This document shows, one piece after another, positions 9,072 through 18,779 of a stretch of DNA of 64,000 bases. The stretch is from Cyanobium sp. C1_MAG_00004. Its GTDB lineage: Bacteria; Cyanobacteriota; Cyanobacteriia; PCC-6307; Cyanobiaceae. Under the pieces are notes generated by a model, which saw only the letters and a program-made list of their open reading frames with translations, did no database searches and had not been told where the DNA came from. Position 1 is the stretch's first letter; every line of letters starts with the position of its first letter. A program made the position numbers and the translations under genes. Location of the stretch: the NCBI GenBank assembly GCA_027486935.1, contig JAIXOF010000120.1, positions 50,815 to 114,814 on the forward strand, given 5' to 3'.

Positions 9072-9890
9072 TCAGCTGCCCACCCGGCCCGAAGTCGGCG
9101 AGCTGGGGCTGGCTTCTGGACGCAGCGGCAGCCGGCCGGCCCTGAAGGCGCTGCGGCCCGCCTGGCAGGCCTGGGCCATGGCCGACGCCATCAGCGCCGG
9201 GTCACCGGCCAGGGCGATGGCGCTGTTGATCAGCAGGGCATCGGCCCCCATCTCCATCGCCTGAGCCGCCTCGCTGGGCACACCGATGCCGGCATCCACC
9301 ACCACCGGAATGCCTGATGTTTCGATGATCAAGGCAATGTTGGCGGCATTGCGAATGCCCTGGCCCGAGCCGATCGGCGACCCCAGGGGCATCACCGTGG
9401 CGCAGCCCGCCTCCTCCAGGCGCTTGGCCAGCAGTGGATCGGCATTGATGTAAGGCAGCACGGTGAACCCTTCTTTGACCAGGGTTTCGGCCGCTTCCAG
9501 GGTGCCGATCGGGTCCGGCAGCAGATGTCTGCTGTCGGGGATCACTTCCAGCTTGACGAAGGTGTTGTCTTCCTGACCGGCCAGTTTCGCCAGCTCGCGC
9601 CCGAGCCGGGCCACCCGGATCGCTTCGTCGGCCGTGGCGCAGCCGGCGGTGTTGGGCAGCATCCAGATGCGCGACCAGTCGATCGCCTCCATCAGGCCCT
9701 GATGGCCGGCCGCCTGGCTCTGCACGCGCCGCACCGCCACCGTCACGATCTCGCAGCCACTGGCCTCGAGGCTGGCCTGCATGGTCGCCAGGTCGGGATA
9801 TTTGCCGGTGCCGGTCATGAGCCGACTGCTGAAGCGGCGGCCTCCGATCACCAGAGGGTCCGCGTTGGCGGCGGCTGCGGTCGGGGTCAC
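9072..9890 (-). CDS. thiG: Thiazole synthase ThiG
   Basis: Builds the thiazole phosphate half of thiamine from 1-deoxyxylulose-5-phosphate, the ThiS thiocarboxylate and dehydroglycine. Family marks: [16 protein letters not shown] near the N-terminus, VAVRRVQ, the Schiff-base lysine in [28 protein letters not shown] and [23 protein letters not shown]. The 272-residue length is slightly longer than average because of a C-terminal tail rich in Arg, Pro and Ser after residue 250. It is divergent from the exported protein gene at 9977, so about 86 bp hold both promoters. No other thiamine gene is nearby. Confidence 0.95.
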   Translation of the reverse strand: MTPTAAAANADPLVIGGRRFSSRLMTGTGKYPDLATMQASLEASGCEIVTVAVRRVQSQAAGHQGLMEAIDWSRIWMLPNTAGCATADEAIRVARLGRELAKLAGQEDNTFVKLEVIPDSRHLLPDPIGTLEAAETLVKEGFTVLPYINADPLLAKRLEEAGCATVMPLGSPIGSGQGIRNAANIALIIETSGIPVVVDAGIGVPSEAAQAMEMGADALLINSAIALAGDPALMASAMAQACQAGRSAFRAGRLPLRPEASPSSPTSGRVGS

Positions 9891-9976
9891 GGCTGGCAGA
9901 GAGTTGCTTCTGCGACCGTATCGCGACAGGCTGCCTGTCTTTAGTCTCTGTGCAGCACCCGGACCTGCCGCCCGCC

Positions 9977-10525
9977 ATGACCCTGCGATCCCTGCTGGCT
10001 CCCCTTGCTGTGGTGACGGCGGCCCTGCCCCTGATGGCCGCCGCCGCTCCCCAGCCGGCCTTTGTACCCTTCAACCCCAACAGCCCGGCGGTGCGCAACG
10101 AGCTCAAGGCGGTGCAGACCGACACCGTCGATCAGTTCGACCCGGTGGCACGGGCCAAGACCCTGGCTTCGGAGATGCCGCGCCGTTGGAGCGGCACCTA
10201 TGTCGGCTACGCAGGTGGCACGCCCCAGACGGTGGTGCTGAATCTTTCCGGGCTCGACCCCGTCGGCCAGATGGTCGTGCTCAGGGGCACGATGACAATC
10301 GGCAGTCTGAGTACGCCGGTCCAGGGCAACCTCAATGCCAAATCGGACCAGCTGGACCTGCTGGTACTGTCCGATACCAGCAGCATTGGCCTGGAACCTG
10401 GTGGGGCCTTCCAGGGTCTGCAGACGTTTCAGCTGAGCGCCTGGGAAGCCCCCCGTCTGACGAATCCCGGCGGCAAGCTCCTGCTGGAACCCAGCACTGG
10501 AACTCAAACCACCAGGAAGCGTTGA
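9977..10525 (+). CDS. Exported protein of unknown function
   Basis: 182 residues from ATG 9977. The N-terminus [26 protein letters not shown] is a clear Sec signal peptide with an AAAA-type cleavage region. The mature part contains [31 protein letters not shown], followed by alternating hydrophobic residues that suggest a beta-rich fold. No catalytic motif recognised. An ATG at 9950 would put nine residues before the signal peptide and is disfavoured. The gene ends 18 bp before the converging ycf37-like gene. Probably periplasmic. Function unknown. Confidence 0.7.
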   Translation: MTLRSLLAPLAVVTAALPLMAAAAPQPAFVPFNPNSPAVRNELKAVQTDTVDQFDPVARAKTLASEMPRRWSGTYVGYAGGTPQTVVLNLSGLDPVGQMVVLRGTMTIGSLSTPVQGNLNAKSDQLDLLVLSDTSSIGLEPGGAFQGLQTFQLSAWEAPRLTNPGGKLLLEPSTGTQTTRKR

Positions 10526-10543
10526 GGCTCCAGCCCAGATGCT

Positions 10544-11074
10544 TCAGGCGGCTGAGCGTCGTCCCAGCAGGTTCAGGCGCTTACTCGCCGTTTTGTTGTC
10601 GGGGTCGAGGCTGAGGGTCTTCTCGTAAACCTCGCGGGCCTCGTCGGTCTTGAGCTGCTTTTCAAGCGCGAATGCCAGGTTGTTCAGCGCAACCGGGTAG
10701 TCGGGCTTCGACTGCAGGGCCTTGCGGTAATGGGGGATCGCCGCCTTGAACTTGTTCTGGGCGGCGAGAGCGAAACCGAGGGCGTTTTCAATCAGGGCCT
10801 GGGCTTCGGCCGGCTCGCCCTCAGCCTGGGCACGCTTGAGGGCCTGGCGCAGGCTGTCAGCAGCCTGTCCATACAGACGCTTGCGCAGCTGGGCCGAGCC
10901 CAGCTCGTAGAGCCCAGACGCGGTTGCTCCCTTGGCCGTGTCCTGCTGCTCGAGTTTGGCCAGGGTGACCTCGTCGCGGCGTACCCGCCACACCTGGCGG
11001 GCGACAGCCACAGCGGCGACCCCCAAAATCGCGACCAGACCGATCAGATAGGCCTGGGGCAGCAGGGCGTCCAT
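10544..11074 (-). CDS. ycf37: TPR membrane protein, probable Ycf37-like photosystem I assembly factor
   Basis: 176 residues from ATG 11074. One N-terminal membrane helix (AYLIGLVAILGVAAVAVA), then a charged segment (RQVWRVRRDEVTLAKLE) and three to four tetratricopeptide repeats, seen as GLYELGSAQLRKRLYGQAADSLRQAL, NALGFALAAQNKFKAAIPHYRKAL and ALNNLAFALEKQLKTDEAREVYEKTL. This architecture and the position next to rplT are what I associate with picocyanobacterial Ycf37, a thylakoid TPR protein that helps photosystem I assembly. Without a search the identity stays provisional; the TPR-plus-anchor description is certain. Downstream of rplT on the same strand with a 31 bp gap. Confidence 0.68.
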   Translation of the reverse strand: MDALLPQAYLIGLVAILGVAAVAVARQVWRVRRDEVTLAKLEQQDTAKGATASGLYELGSAQLRKRLYGQAADSLRQALKRAQAEGEPAEAQALIENALGFALAAQNKFKAAIPHYRKALQSKPDYPVALNNLAFALEKQLKTDEAREVYEKTLSLDPDNKTASKRLNLLGRRSAA

Positions 11075-11105
11075 TGGATTGCCGGGGAGACGGTTGGGTT
11101 TGGAC

Positions 11106-11450
11106 TTACTTGGCGGCGCCCACGACAGTGGTGAAGCTGGCCGGATCCACGACTGCGAGATGGGCAAGCATCTTGCGGTTGAGGCGCACGTCAGCCTTCT
11201 TGAGGCCACCCATCAGGCGGCTGTAGCTCACGCCGTTGATGCGGGCTGCGGCGTTGATGCGGGCGATCCACAGACGGCGGAAGTCGCGCTTGCGGCGGCG
11301 GCGATCCCGGTAGGCGTTACACAGCGCCTTCATCACCCGCTGGTTGGCGGTGCGGAACAGCGAGCCATTGCCGCCACGGAAACCCCGGGCTAGGCGAAGG
11401 ATCTTGTTGCGACGTTTGCGGGCGACGTTGCCCCTCTTGACGCGGGCCAT
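11106..11450 (-). CDS. rplT: 50S ribosomal protein L20
   Basis: Early-assembling 23S rRNA-binding protein. The N-terminus [26 protein letters not shown] is diagnostic, followed by [22 protein letters not shown] and [15 protein letters not shown]. 114 residues, highly basic, complete. It lies 57 bp downstream of rpmI, the usual rpmI-rplT pair. infC, which precedes the pair in many bacteria, is at 57620 here, so the classic infC-rpmI-rplT operon is split. Confidence 0.97.
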   Translation of the reverse strand: MARVKRGNVARKRRNKILRLARGFRGGNGSLFRTANQRVMKALCNAYRDRRRRKRDFRRLWIARINAAARINGVSYSRLMGGLKKADVRLNRKMLAHLAVVDPASFTTVVGAAK

Positions 11451-11507
11451 GGGTGCAGAAAAGAAAAGTGAGCAGAGATGGTGGATGCCCCGGGAGGCGT
11501 CCTGGAA

Positions 11508-11708
11508 TCAGCCGCTGTAGGGCAGCATCAGGGCCACGTTGTCGGCATCGCGCTCATCCACCACGGCCATCGTGCCGAGGTAGCGCTTGCGCTTGGGGCT
11601 CTTGTGGTCCAGCAGGTGATTGCGGAAGGCCCGGCGACGCAGGAACTTGCCACTGCCGGTGACTTTGAACCGCTTCGCGGCTGCTTTGCGGGTCTTGAGC
11701 TTCGGCAT
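11508..11708 (-). CDS. rpmI: 50S ribosomal protein L35
   Basis: 66 residues from ATG 11708: [22 protein letters not shown], then [22 protein letters not shown], the standard L35 sequence. An ATG at 11729 would add seven unconserved residues. First gene of the rpmI-rplT unit, divergent from the SpoIID-family gene. The 78 bp between the divergent starts holds an 11 bp palindrome (11762-11772). Confidence 0.96.
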   Translation of the reverse strand: MPKLKTRKAAAKRFKVTGSGKFLRRRAFRNHLLDHKSPKRKRYLGTMAVVDERDADNVALMLPYSG

Positions 11709-11761
11709 GGCCTGGCGGCGCGGTCGCAAACGGGCACACTACGACGTGACCCTGCTTTTCT

Positions 11762-11772
11762 CCAACTGTTGG
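11762..11772. promoter_or_regulatory. Small palindrome in the rpmI / spoIID-like divergent promoter region
   Basis: CCAACTGTTGG is a perfect inverted repeat (five-base arms around T), 15 bp before the ATG of the SpoIID-family gene and 54 bp upstream of the rpmI start on the other strand. Its place between two divergent starts would suit an operator, but a palindrome this short can occur by chance and no clear -10/-35 pair accompanies it. Confidence 0.2.
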
Positions 11773-11786
11773 CCCCTCCGGCTTGC

Positions 11787-13319
11787 ATGCGCCTGTTGCT
11801 GGTGGGCTGTCTGGCTCTGCCGCTGATCAGTTCCGGTTGCCGGGCTGAGCCCGCTTCCAGCCTGCAGTGGCCGGTGCCTGCCCCCCCTGCTGTGGGGGCC
11901 GGGCAGCCCCGGTTGTGGGTGGCCCTGGCCGCCCGGCTGGGTGCCGGAAGCAGCCCGATGCCCCTGCAGCTGCGCAGCGCCACCGGCCTGTTGACCCTGC
12001 GTGATGGAGCGGGTCAGCGCTGGCAGGCGCCGCAGTTCAGCCTGGGCTGGCAACGGGTTGCGCTCTCCCAGCCCCTGCAGATCCGGCGCCTGGTGGCCGG
12101 CCCTTACGCCAGCTTTGAGACCGCCGAGCGCCGGGCAGACCAGTGGCGCCAGCTCGGGGTGCCCGTGACCCTGGCCCAGCCCGCTGACTGGGAGGTCTGG
12201 GCCCCGCCGGGATCCCCCGTGCCCAGCGGCTGGACGGTGCGCAGCCTCGAGCAGCGCCACACCACGGCGGTCGCGCCGGTCCTGCAGTTGCCGGGTCGCT
12301 CCCCGCAGCGCCTGGTCGCTCCCTTGGCGCTTGAGGCCCCCGGTGGGTTGCGCTGGCAGGGGGGGGTCTACGCCGGGCCGTTCCGGCTGCAGGGCGATGC
12401 CCATGGCAGCTGGAGCCTGCTGGAGCAGGTGCCCCTCGAGCGCTATCTGGAAGGGGTGCTTCCGCACGAAATCGGGTCTGGTTCGCCCCCTCAGGCCCTG
12501 GCGGCCCAGGCGGTGCTGGCCCGTACCTGGTCGCTGCGCAACCAGCACCGTTATGCCGCTGACGGCTATCACCTGTGTGTCACCACGCAATGCCAGGTGT
12601 ACAGCGACCCCCGTGCGGCGGGGGTGGCGGTGCGCGAGGCGATCGGTCGCACCCGGGGCCTGGTGCTGAGCTGGCAGGACCAACCGATCCACGCGGTCTA
12701 TCACGCCAGCAACGGTGGCCTGGCAGCCGGTCTGGAGGAAGCCTGGAATGCCGGTTCCCAGCCCTATCTGCGCCCGGCCCTCGACCGTGTCGATGGACCG
12801 GCTGAAAGGGCACCGTTGCCCCGGGTCTCTGAGCTGGCGCAGCTGTTGGGCAGGTCCGAGGGCTTTGTCGGCGCGGACCATCCGCTGTTTCGCTGGAGCC
12901 GCTGGCTTGATCGCCAGCAGATCGCCCAGGCCCTGGGCCGGCAGGGCCTGCAGGTGGGCCAGGTGCAACGGCTGGCGGTGCTCGAACGGGGTCCCAGCGG
13001 CCGGGTCACAGCCCTGGCGATCGAAGGCAGCACCGGCCGCACGGTGCTGCGGATCGATGCCATTCGCCGCACCCTGCGCAGCCTGCCCAGCACCCTGTTC
13101 GTGCTGACCCCCCAGGGCCCTGGTCGCTGGTTGGTGCAGGGGGGCGGTTTTGGCCACGGGGTTGGCCTGTCCCAGGCCGGGGCCATCGACCTGGGGCGCC
13201 GTGGCTGGTCCTTCAGCCGCATCCTTGAGCGCTACTACCCGGGCACCCGCCTGCAGCCCCTGGCACCATCGCCGCCACTGCCACCGCCACAGCTGCCAGG
13301 TCTTGGCGGCGACCCGTAA
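11787..13319 (+). CDS. SpoIID/LytB-family protein, probable cell-wall amidase or lytic enzyme
   Basis: 510 residues from ATG 11787. The first 22 residues look like an export signal and end in SSGC, close to a lipobox, so it may be a lipoprotein. Residues about 205-500 hold the SpoIID domain: LERYLEGVLPHEIGSGSPPQALAAQAVLARTWSL, with the conserved Glu expected to act in glycan cleavage, then HAVYHASNGG and the terminal GGGFGHGVGLSQAGA motif. Bacillus SpoIID is a lytic transglycosylase. Cyanobacteria do not sporulate, and their relatives are presumed to act in peptidoglycan remodelling. The N-terminal 200 residues include an SPOR-like segment (VAGPYASFETAERRADQWRQLGV). The next gene follows after 25 bp. 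Confidence 0.85.
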   Translation: MRLLLVGCLALPLISSGCRAEPASSLQWPVPAPPAVGAGQPRLWVALAARLGAGSSPMPLQLRSATGLLTLRDGAGQRWQAPQFSLGWQRVALSQPLQIRRLVAGPYASFETAERRADQWRQLGVPVTLAQPADWEVWAPPGSPVPSGWTVRSLEQRHTTAVAPVLQLPGRSPQRLVAPLALEAPGGLRWQGGVYAGPFRLQGDAHGSWSLLEQVPLERYLEGVLPHEIGSGSPPQALAAQAVLARTWSLRNQHRYAADGYHLCVTTQCQVYSDPRAAGVAVREAIGRTRGLVLSWQDQPIHAVYHASNGGLAAGLEEAWNAGSQPYLRPALDRVDGPAERAPLPRVSELAQLLGRSEGFVGADHPLFRWSRWLDRQQIAQALGRQGLQVGQVQRLAVLERGPSGRVTALAIEGSTGRTVLRIDAIRRTLRSLPSTLFVLTPQGPGRWLVQGGGFGHGVGLSQAGAIDLGRRGWSFSRILERYYPGTRLQPLAPSPPLPPPQLPGLGGDP

Positions 13320-13344
13320 AGTTGCGGCCATTCGAGGAAAGGTC

Positions 13345-14700
13345 ATGGACGCGGGCGGCACCGCCACCGATCGCCGTCGCGCCAAGACCTTTGTCTATGC
13401 CCTGTGCTGCACCGCCGCCGGCATGGCACCCCATTGGTTGCCGGCGGGCCGCAGCTACTGGCCGGCGATCGCGCTGGCGGTGCTGCTGGGGGGGTACAGC
13501 ATCCGCACCGTGCTGCTCCAGAGCCTGCGCGCCGCTGACGACAGCGCCGCTGCGGCCCAGGCCCGGTCCCTTCTCACCGGCCCTCTGGCCGCGGTTGATG
13601 TGGTCGTGGCGGCACGGGATGAGCAGGCCGTGATCACCCGCCTGGTCGAGCATCTGGCCCAACTGCGCTATCCCGAGGGGTTGCTGCGGGTGTGGGTCGT
13701 CGATGACGGCAGCACGGACCGCACACCCGACTTGTTGGCGGGTTTGCAAAAGCTGTACCCCCAGCTGCAGGTGGTGCGTCGCGCGGCTGATGCCGGCGGT
13801 GGCAAATCGGGCGCCCTCAATCTGGTGCTGCAACAGCTGCAGGGGCGCTGGATGCTGGTGCTCGATGCCGATGCCCAGCTTCAGAGCGACACCCTCGAGC
13901 GCCTGATCCCGTTCGCCGAGGCTGGTGGCTGGGCTGCGGTGCAGTTGCGCAAGGCTGTCGCCAATGCCGACGTCAATCTGCTGACCCGCGCCCAGGCCAT
14001 GGAAATGGCTCTGGATGCGGTGATTCAGCAGGGCCGCCTGGGGGTCGGCGGCGTCGCCGAGCTGCGGGGTAACGGGCAGCTGCTCAGGCGTGACGCCGTG
14101 CTGGCCTGCGGCGGGTTCAACGAAGCCACGGTGACCGATGACCTGGACCTGAGCTTTCGGCTGCTGGTCGGCGGTCAGCCGATCGGCGTGCTGTGGGATC
14201 CACCGGTCCGGGAGGAGGCGGTGTTGGGCCTCAGGGCCCTGCTGCGTCAGCGCCAGCGCTGGGCCGAAGGGGGGCTGCAGCGTTTTCTTGATTACGGACC
14301 AGCCCTGCTGTCGAGCCGGCTCAGCCCGCGTCAGCGCCTTGATCTGATCTGTTTCTTCCTGCTGCAGTACGCCATGCCGATGCTGGGGGTGGCCGACATG
14401 GCGGGCGCCCTGGTGACCCGCACCCTGCCCTGTATCTGGCCGCTGTCGATCGTCGCCCTGGGCCTCTCCGGTCTGGCGATCGTCAGCGGTTGCCGCCGAC
14501 CCAGCGAGGGCCCGGCTCTGCCGGCGATGAACCCCCTGGCCATGGGTCTGGGCATCGTCTACCTGGTCCACTGGTTCGTGGTGATTCCCTGGGTCACCCT
14601 GCGCATGGCGGTTCTGCCCAAGCGCCTGGTCTGGGCCAAGACCCTGCATCTGGGTGAAGACAACGACGGGTGCCTGGCTCAGGCCGCGTCCGAGCGCTGA
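13345..14700 (+). CDS. Membrane GT2 glycosyltransferase, probable monoglucosyldiacylglycerol synthase
   Basis: 451-residue processive-type family 2 transferase. Two hydrophobic segments lie near the N-terminus (residues 15-58) and several near the C-terminus (325-435), with the catalytic domain between. Motifs: nucleotide-sugar aspartates in VVDDGSTD (Asp120/121), DxD in VLDADA (174/176), TDDLDLS (Asp265/266) and QRQRW (302-306). The N-terminal RRRAKTF and the RWAEGGLQRFLDY segment resemble the cyanobacterial enzyme (Sll1377 type, MgdA) that puts glucose on diacylglycerol, the first step of galactolipid synthesis. I lean to that assignment. A general exopolysaccharide or hook-type GT2 cannot be excluded. 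Its last 22 bp overlap the end of dnaX on the opposite strand. Confidence 0.72.
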   Translation: MDAGGTATDRRRAKTFVYALCCTAAGMAPHWLPAGRSYWPAIALAVLLGGYSIRTVLLQSLRAADDSAAAAQARSLLTGPLAAVDVVVAARDEQAVITRLVEHLAQLRYPEGLLRVWVVDDGSTDRTPDLLAGLQKLYPQLQVVRRAADAGGGKSGALNLVLQQLQGRWMLVLDADAQLQSDTLERLIPFAEAGGWAAVQLRKAVANADVNLLTRAQAMEMALDAVIQQGRLGVGGVAELRGNGQLLRRDAVLACGGFNEATVTDDLDLSFRLLVGGQPIGVLWDPPVREEAVLGLRALLRQRQRWAEGGLQRFLDYGPALLSSRLSPRQRLDLICFFLLQYAMPMLGVADMAGALVTRTLPCIWPLSIVALGLSGLAIVSGCRRPSEGPALPAMNPLAMGLGIVYLVHWFVVIPWVTLRMAVLPKRLVWAKTLHLGEDNDGCLAQAASER

Positions 14701-16553
14701 TCGCCGTCGTCGTCGTCCAGGGATCCCTCGAAGGCCACCACTTCGCCGTTGAAGAAGTCGGCCAGGCGCCTGGCTTTGCTGTCGAGGTCGTTGATTAGGC
14801 CAGGGGGCTGCGGCGAAAGCGGTGTCTGGGGCGGCGTCTGGGGTTGGGCCGCTGCCGGCGCTGCGGGGGCATGCAGACTCGGGTTTTGGCTGGCTGCTGG
14901 GGCGGGGCTTGCGGCCACTGGGCTTGGGGCCTCTGGCTTTGGCGTCGCTGGCTTTGGGGTCGCTGGGGCCGTTGGAGTCGGTGGAGCTGGTGGAGACGAG
15001 GGTGCTGCGGTAGGGCTGGGCCGCGGCGGTTCACCACCGCTTTCGAGCACCAGCTGGCGCGGGCTGCCCAGGGCCTGGGTGAGGGCTTTGTCCAGCAGCG
15101 GCAACCGGCTCTGGACCATGGCCATCCAGGTGCCGGCGACCCGCACCACGGCACGGCTGGCATCGAGCCGCACCAGCTGGGCCTGCTGGGATAGCAGCAT
15201 GCGGGTCGAGGGCAGCTCGAGTCCCGCCAGGATCTGTTGCCACAGCTCGGCCAGGTTGGGCTCGGGGCCATTGGCCGGCGCTGCCACGGGCTGTGGAGCC
15301 GGCGGCGGCGCAGCTGCAGCAGGGGCCGTGGCGGCTGTCGCTTCTGTGGGTGCGGCGGCGGCCATGGGTGCAGCTGGCGCTGGAGCCGTGACAGGTGTCG
15401 CCGCGGGCTTGGCGGCTGGTGCGGCGGCCGCCTGGGGCTGGGCCAGCAGACCCAGCAGCAGCACCTCGAGCCACAGGCGCGGATTGCTGCTGTGGCGCAG
15501 CTGTTGCTCGCTGCTCTTGAGCTGGGCCTGCCAATGCAGCAGCCGCTCTTTGCCGATCCTGCGGGCCAGGGCGGGCAGTTCGGTTCTGAACTGGGGTGAC
15601 AGGCTCGTCAGCTCCAGCCGGTCCGGGGCCACACCGGCCAGCACCAGATCGCGCAGTACGGCGGCCAGACCCTGCAGCAGGGCCGTCGGTTCGCGCCCCC
15701 GTTCCAGCAGCAGCCGGCAGGACTCGGTCAGTTGCAGGGGATCGGCTGCGGCCAGGGCTGCAGCCAGCTGCAGCAACTCCTGTTCGGGAACCGCGCCCAG
15801 CAGATCCCAGACGGCTTCGGCTTCGACCGGCGGCGGCAGCAGGGAGAGCTGATCCAGCAGGCTTTCGGCATCCCGCAGGCCCCCCTGGGCCCGCTGGGCC
15901 ACCACGTGCAGGGCTGCCGGGGTGATGCCGATCGCTTCCTGTTCGGCGATCCAGGTGAGGTGCCCTTGCAGCGCCTCCAGGGGGATGCGACGAAAATCAA
16001 AGCGCTGGCAGCGACTCAGGATCGTCGGCAGCACCCGTTGCGGGTCGGTGGTGGCCAACACGAACACGACCCGCGGCGGTGGTTCCTCGAGGGTCTTGAG
16101 CAGGGCGTTGAAGGCGGCGGTCGAGAGCATGTGGCACTCGTCGACCACGTAGACCTTCCAACGGGCCTGCACGGGGGCAAAGCGCGAGCGTTCGATCAGC
16201 TCGCGAATGTTGTCGACCCCGGTGTTGGAGGCGGCGTCGATCTCGATCACATCCAGGGCCGTGCCGGCGGCGATCGTGGTGCATAGCTCGCAGCTGCCGC
16301 AGGGCTCGGGGGTGGGACCGTCGGCGGCCAGGCAGTTCAGCGAGCGGGCCAGGATCCGGGCGCTCGAGGTCTTGCCGGTGCCGCGGGGGCCGCTGAACAG
16401 ATAGGCGGGGGCGATGCGACCCGAGCGCAGGGCGTTGCCCAGGGTGGCGGCGATCGCCTCCTGCCCCACCAGCTGGTCAAAGCGCTGGGGCCGGTATTTG
16501 TGATGCAGGGGCTGGTAGGTCTGACCCATCGGCTCGGGCTGGGGCAGGTCCAC
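14679..16553 (-). CDS. dnaX: DNA polymerase III subunits gamma/tau
   Basis: Clamp-loader ATPase. The N-terminal AAA+ module has YQPLHHKYRPQRFDQLVGQ, Walker A GPRGTGKTS, a zinc-site cysteine cluster (CLAADGPTPEPCGSCELC), Walker B VVDECHML and sensor-1/Arg-finger ATTDPQRVLPTILSRCQRF. Beyond residue 370 there is a long Ala/Pro-rich linker containing a moderately conserved block (ELWQQILAGLELPSTRMLLSQQAQLV) and an acidic end (DDDDGDQR). Length 624 residues. ATG 16553 is used; ATG 16529 (MGQTYQ) is equally plausible. The low-complexity linker is alanine-rich and could be a site of programmed frameshifting in other bacteria, but I see no obvious slippery A-run here. Confidence 0.95.
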   Translation of the reverse strand: MDLPQPEPMGQTYQPLHHKYRPQRFDQLVGQEAIAATLGNALRSGRIAPAYLFSGPRGTGKTSSARILARSLNCLAADGPTPEPCGSCELCTTIAAGTALDVIEIDAASNTGVDNIRELIERSRFAPVQARWKVYVVDECHMLSTAAFNALLKTLEEPPPRVVFVLATTDPQRVLPTILSRCQRFDFRRIPLEALQGHLTWIAEQEAIGITPAALHVVAQRAQGGLRDAESLLDQLSLLPPPVEAEAVWDLLGAVPEQELLQLAAALAAADPLQLTESCRLLLERGREPTALLQGLAAVLRDLVLAGVAPDRLELTSLSPQFRTELPALARRIGKERLLHWQAQLKSSEQQLRHSSNPRLWLEVLLLGLLAQPQAAAAPAAKPAATPVTAPAPAAPMAAAAPTEATAATAPAAAAPPPAPQPVAAPANGPEPNLAELWQQILAGLELPSTRMLLSQQAQLVRLDASRAVVRVAGTWMAMVQSRLPLLDKALTQALGSPRQLVLESGGEPPRPSPTAAPSSPPAPPTPTAPATPKPATPKPEAPSPVAASPAPAASQNPSLHAPAAPAAAQPQTPPQTPLSPQPPGLINDLDSKARRLADFFNGEVVAFEGSLDDDDGDQRSDAA

Positions 16554-16596
16554 GCTCTGAGCAGGTTACCGGCCGCGCTCAGACCCCAGTCAGACC

Positions 16597-17958
16597 TCAG
16601 GCCGAGGCCTGTTGCTCGCCGCCCTGGGCACTCGGATGGGTCAGCACCTGGGCCTTGGTGCGGGCTTCGACCAGTTCGCGGGTGATGTTGAACTGCTGCA
16701 CGTCCTTGCGGGAGGGCAGGTCGTACATCAGCTCCAGCATCAGCTCCTCGACGATGCCCCGCAGGGCCCGGGCGCCGGTCTTGCGGCGGTGGGCCTCGAT
16801 CGCGATCGCTTCGATCGCGTCGGGTTCAAACTCGAGCCGCACGTTGTCCATGCTCAGCAGCGTCTGGAACTGCTTGACCAGGGCGTCCCGGGGCTCGGTC
16901 AGGATCGCCTGCAGGGCGCCGGCATCCAGCGGTTCGAGCACGGCGGTCACCGGCAGGCGGCCGATGAACTCCGGGATCAGGCCATACCTGACCAGATCGT
17001 CCGGCTCCAGGTGGCGCAGCACCTCGGCGGCCTGGCGGTCCTTGCCGCTGCGGGGCCGGCTGGTGCCATCGGCACTGATGAAGCCGATGGCGTTCCGGCC
17101 CATGCGCTTCTGCACCACGTCGTCGAGACCGACGAAGGCACCGCCACAGATGAACAGGATCTGGCTGGTGTCGATCTGGATGCAGTCCTGGTAGGGATGC
17201 TTGCGGCCCCCCTGGGGCGGCACATTGGCGACCGTGCCTTCCAGCATCTTGAGCAGGGCCTGCTGCACCCCCTCACCCGAGACGTCGCGGGTGATCGAGG
17301 GGTTCTCGCTCTTGCGGGCGATCTTGTCGATTTCGTCGATGTAGATGATGCCCCGCTGGGCCTGCTCCACATCCAGATCCGCCTTCTGCAGCAGCCGCAG
17401 CAGGATGTTCTCCACGTCTTCACCGACGTAGCCCGCTTCGGTCAGGGTGGTGGCGTCGGCCACGGCAAAGGGCACATCCAGCAGCTCGGCCAGGGTCTGG
17501 GCCAGCAGGGTCTTGCCGCAGCCGGTCGGGCCGATCAGCAGGATGTTGCTCTTGTGCAGCCGTGTGGCGGTCTGGTCGGTCTCGCCTTTGCCGTCGCCTT
17601 GCCAGGCCAGCCGCTTGTAGTGGTTGTAGACCGCCACCGACAGGGTTTTCTTGGCGTCCTCCTGACCCACCACCTGGCGGTCCAGAAAGGCCTTGATCTC
17701 CCGGGGTTTGGGGATCTGGGCCAGGGTCGGGGCCGGTTTGGCCGTTTTCTTGGGGGCTGCCTTGCCGCGACCGGTCTCCGGGGTGCTGCGGCCCGTGGCG
17801 GCGGGGGGACTGCTGACGAGTTCCTCATCGAGGATCTCGTTGCACAGGTCGATGCACTCGTCGCAGATGTAGACGCCGGGTCCGGCGATCAGCTTGCGCA
17901 CCTGCTCCTGCGATTTGCCGCAGAAGGAGCATTTCAGGTGTGCGTCGAACTTCGGCAT
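16597..17958 (-). CDS. clpX: ATP-dependent Clp protease ATP-binding subunit ClpX
   Basis: AAA+ unfoldase that feeds substrates to ClpP. The N-terminal zinc-binding domain uses CSFCGKSQ and CDECIDLC (residues 10-40). Then come [18 protein letters not shown], Walker A GPTGCGKT, the GYVGEDVEN pore loop, Walker [12 protein letters not shown], and the C-terminal [14 protein letters not shown] block ([16 protein letters not shown]). The 453-residue length includes a typical picocyanobacterial insert rich in Lys, Pro and Thr (about residues 55-85). It lies 87 bp after clpP on the same strand. tig-clpP-clpX is a conserved proteostasis cluster. Confidence 0.97.
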   Translation of the reverse strand: MPKFDAHLKCSFCGKSQEQVRKLIAGPGVYICDECIDLCNEILDEELVSSPPAATGRSTPETGRGKAAPKKTAKPAPTLAQIPKPREIKAFLDRQVVGQEDAKKTLSVAVYNHYKRLAWQGDGKGETDQTATRLHKSNILLIGPTGCGKTLLAQTLAELLDVPFAVADATTLTEAGYVGEDVENILLRLLQKADLDVEQAQRGIIYIDEIDKIARKSENPSITRDVSGEGVQQALLKMLEGTVANVPPQGGRKHPYQDCIQIDTSQILFICGGAFVGLDDVVQKRMGRNAIGFISADGTSRPRSGKDRQAAEVLRHLEPDDLVRYGLIPEFIGRLPVTAVLEPLDAGALQAILTEPRDALVKQFQTLLSMDNVRLEFEPDAIEAIAIEAHRRKTGARALRGIVEELMLELMYDLPSRKDVQQFNITRELVEARTKAQVLTHPSAQGGEQQASA

Positions 17959-18045
17959 CGAACCTTGGCTTCGGCTTGACGGGGCAGAGGGGCCTCAAGG
18001 ACCAGGATCGACCCGCGAACGGGAATCGTCAGCCGTCCTTAACGA

Positions 18046-18714
18046 TCAAACCGGAGTGGTCTCGGTGACGACCCGGTCGATCAGCCCGTATTCAACCGCT
18101 TCTGCCGGCGAAAGGAAGTAGTCGCGATCGGTGTCTTCAGCGATCTTGTCGAGCGGTTGACCGGTGTGCTCGGCCATCAGGCCGTTGAGGGTGTCCTTGA
18201 GGAACAGGATCTCCTTGGCCTGGATTTCAATGTCGACGGCTTGGCCCTGGGCCCCGCCCAGGGGCTGGTGAATCATGATCCGGGCGTTGGGCAGGGCCAG
18301 CCGTTTGCCCTTGGTGCCCCCCGACAGCAGAAACGCGCCCATGCTGGCGGCCAGGCCGTAGCAGATGGTCACCACATCCGGTGCCACCTGCTGCATCGTG
18401 TCGTAGATGGCCAGGCCGGCTGTGACCGAACCGCCCGGCGAGTTGATGTAGATCTGAATGTCCTTTTCGGGGTCCTCGGCCTCGAGGAACAGCAACTGCG
18501 CCACCAGGGCATCGGCGACCCCATCGTCGATGCCGGTGCCCAGAAAGATGATCCGCTCCCGCAGCAGGCGGGAGTAGATGTCGAAGGCCCGGTCGCCCCG
18601 GCCCGACTGTTCGACCACGGTGGGCAGAACCCCGGGCGCGGCCACAGGGCCGGCCGACCAGTAGCCATCCGTCCAGCGGCTGTGGATGGGGTGGGGGGTC
18701 AGGGCGTCGATCAC
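18046..18714 (-). CDS. clpP: ATP-dependent Clp protease proteolytic subunit
   Basis: Serine peptidase forming the barrel of ClpXP. Catalytic serine in [11 protein letters not shown] (Ser124), catalytic histidine in [10 protein letters not shown] (His149), and the Asp of DTDRDYFLS. The [18 protein letters not shown] block is intact, so this is an active ClpP rather than a ClpR. 222 residues, with an N-terminal extension of about 25 residues that may be processed. Located between tig (66 bp upstream) and clpX on the same strand. Confidence 0.96.
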   Translation of the reverse strand: MIDALTPHPIHSRWTDGYWSAGPVAAPGVLPTVVEQSGRGDRAFDIYSRLLRERIIFLGTGIDDGVADALVAQLLFLEAEDPEKDIQIYINSPGGSVTAGLAIYDTMQQVAPDVVTICYGLAASMGAFLLSGGTKGKRLALPNARIMIHQPLGGAQGQAVDIEIQAKEILFLKDTLNGLMAEHTGQPLDKIAEDTDRDYFLSPAEAVEYGLIDRVVTETTPV

Positions 18715-18779
18715 GCGCGCGGTTCGGCAGGGGGGCGGGTCTTCAATTTATGGGCGCCAGCGGCGGTGCCGCGGCCAAC

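Noticed and set aside
9950..9976. Longer start for the exported protein and similar upstream starts elsewhere (11209, 24601 gene at 25458, 52094)
   Set aside because: The added residues precede signal peptides or conserved first motifs and have no family support.
16612..17979. 455-codon open frame antisense to clpX, and similar long frames opposite tig, lysC, mutS and the ABC exporter
   Set aside because: Shadow frames: composition follows the complementary gene and no independent start site or motif is seen.
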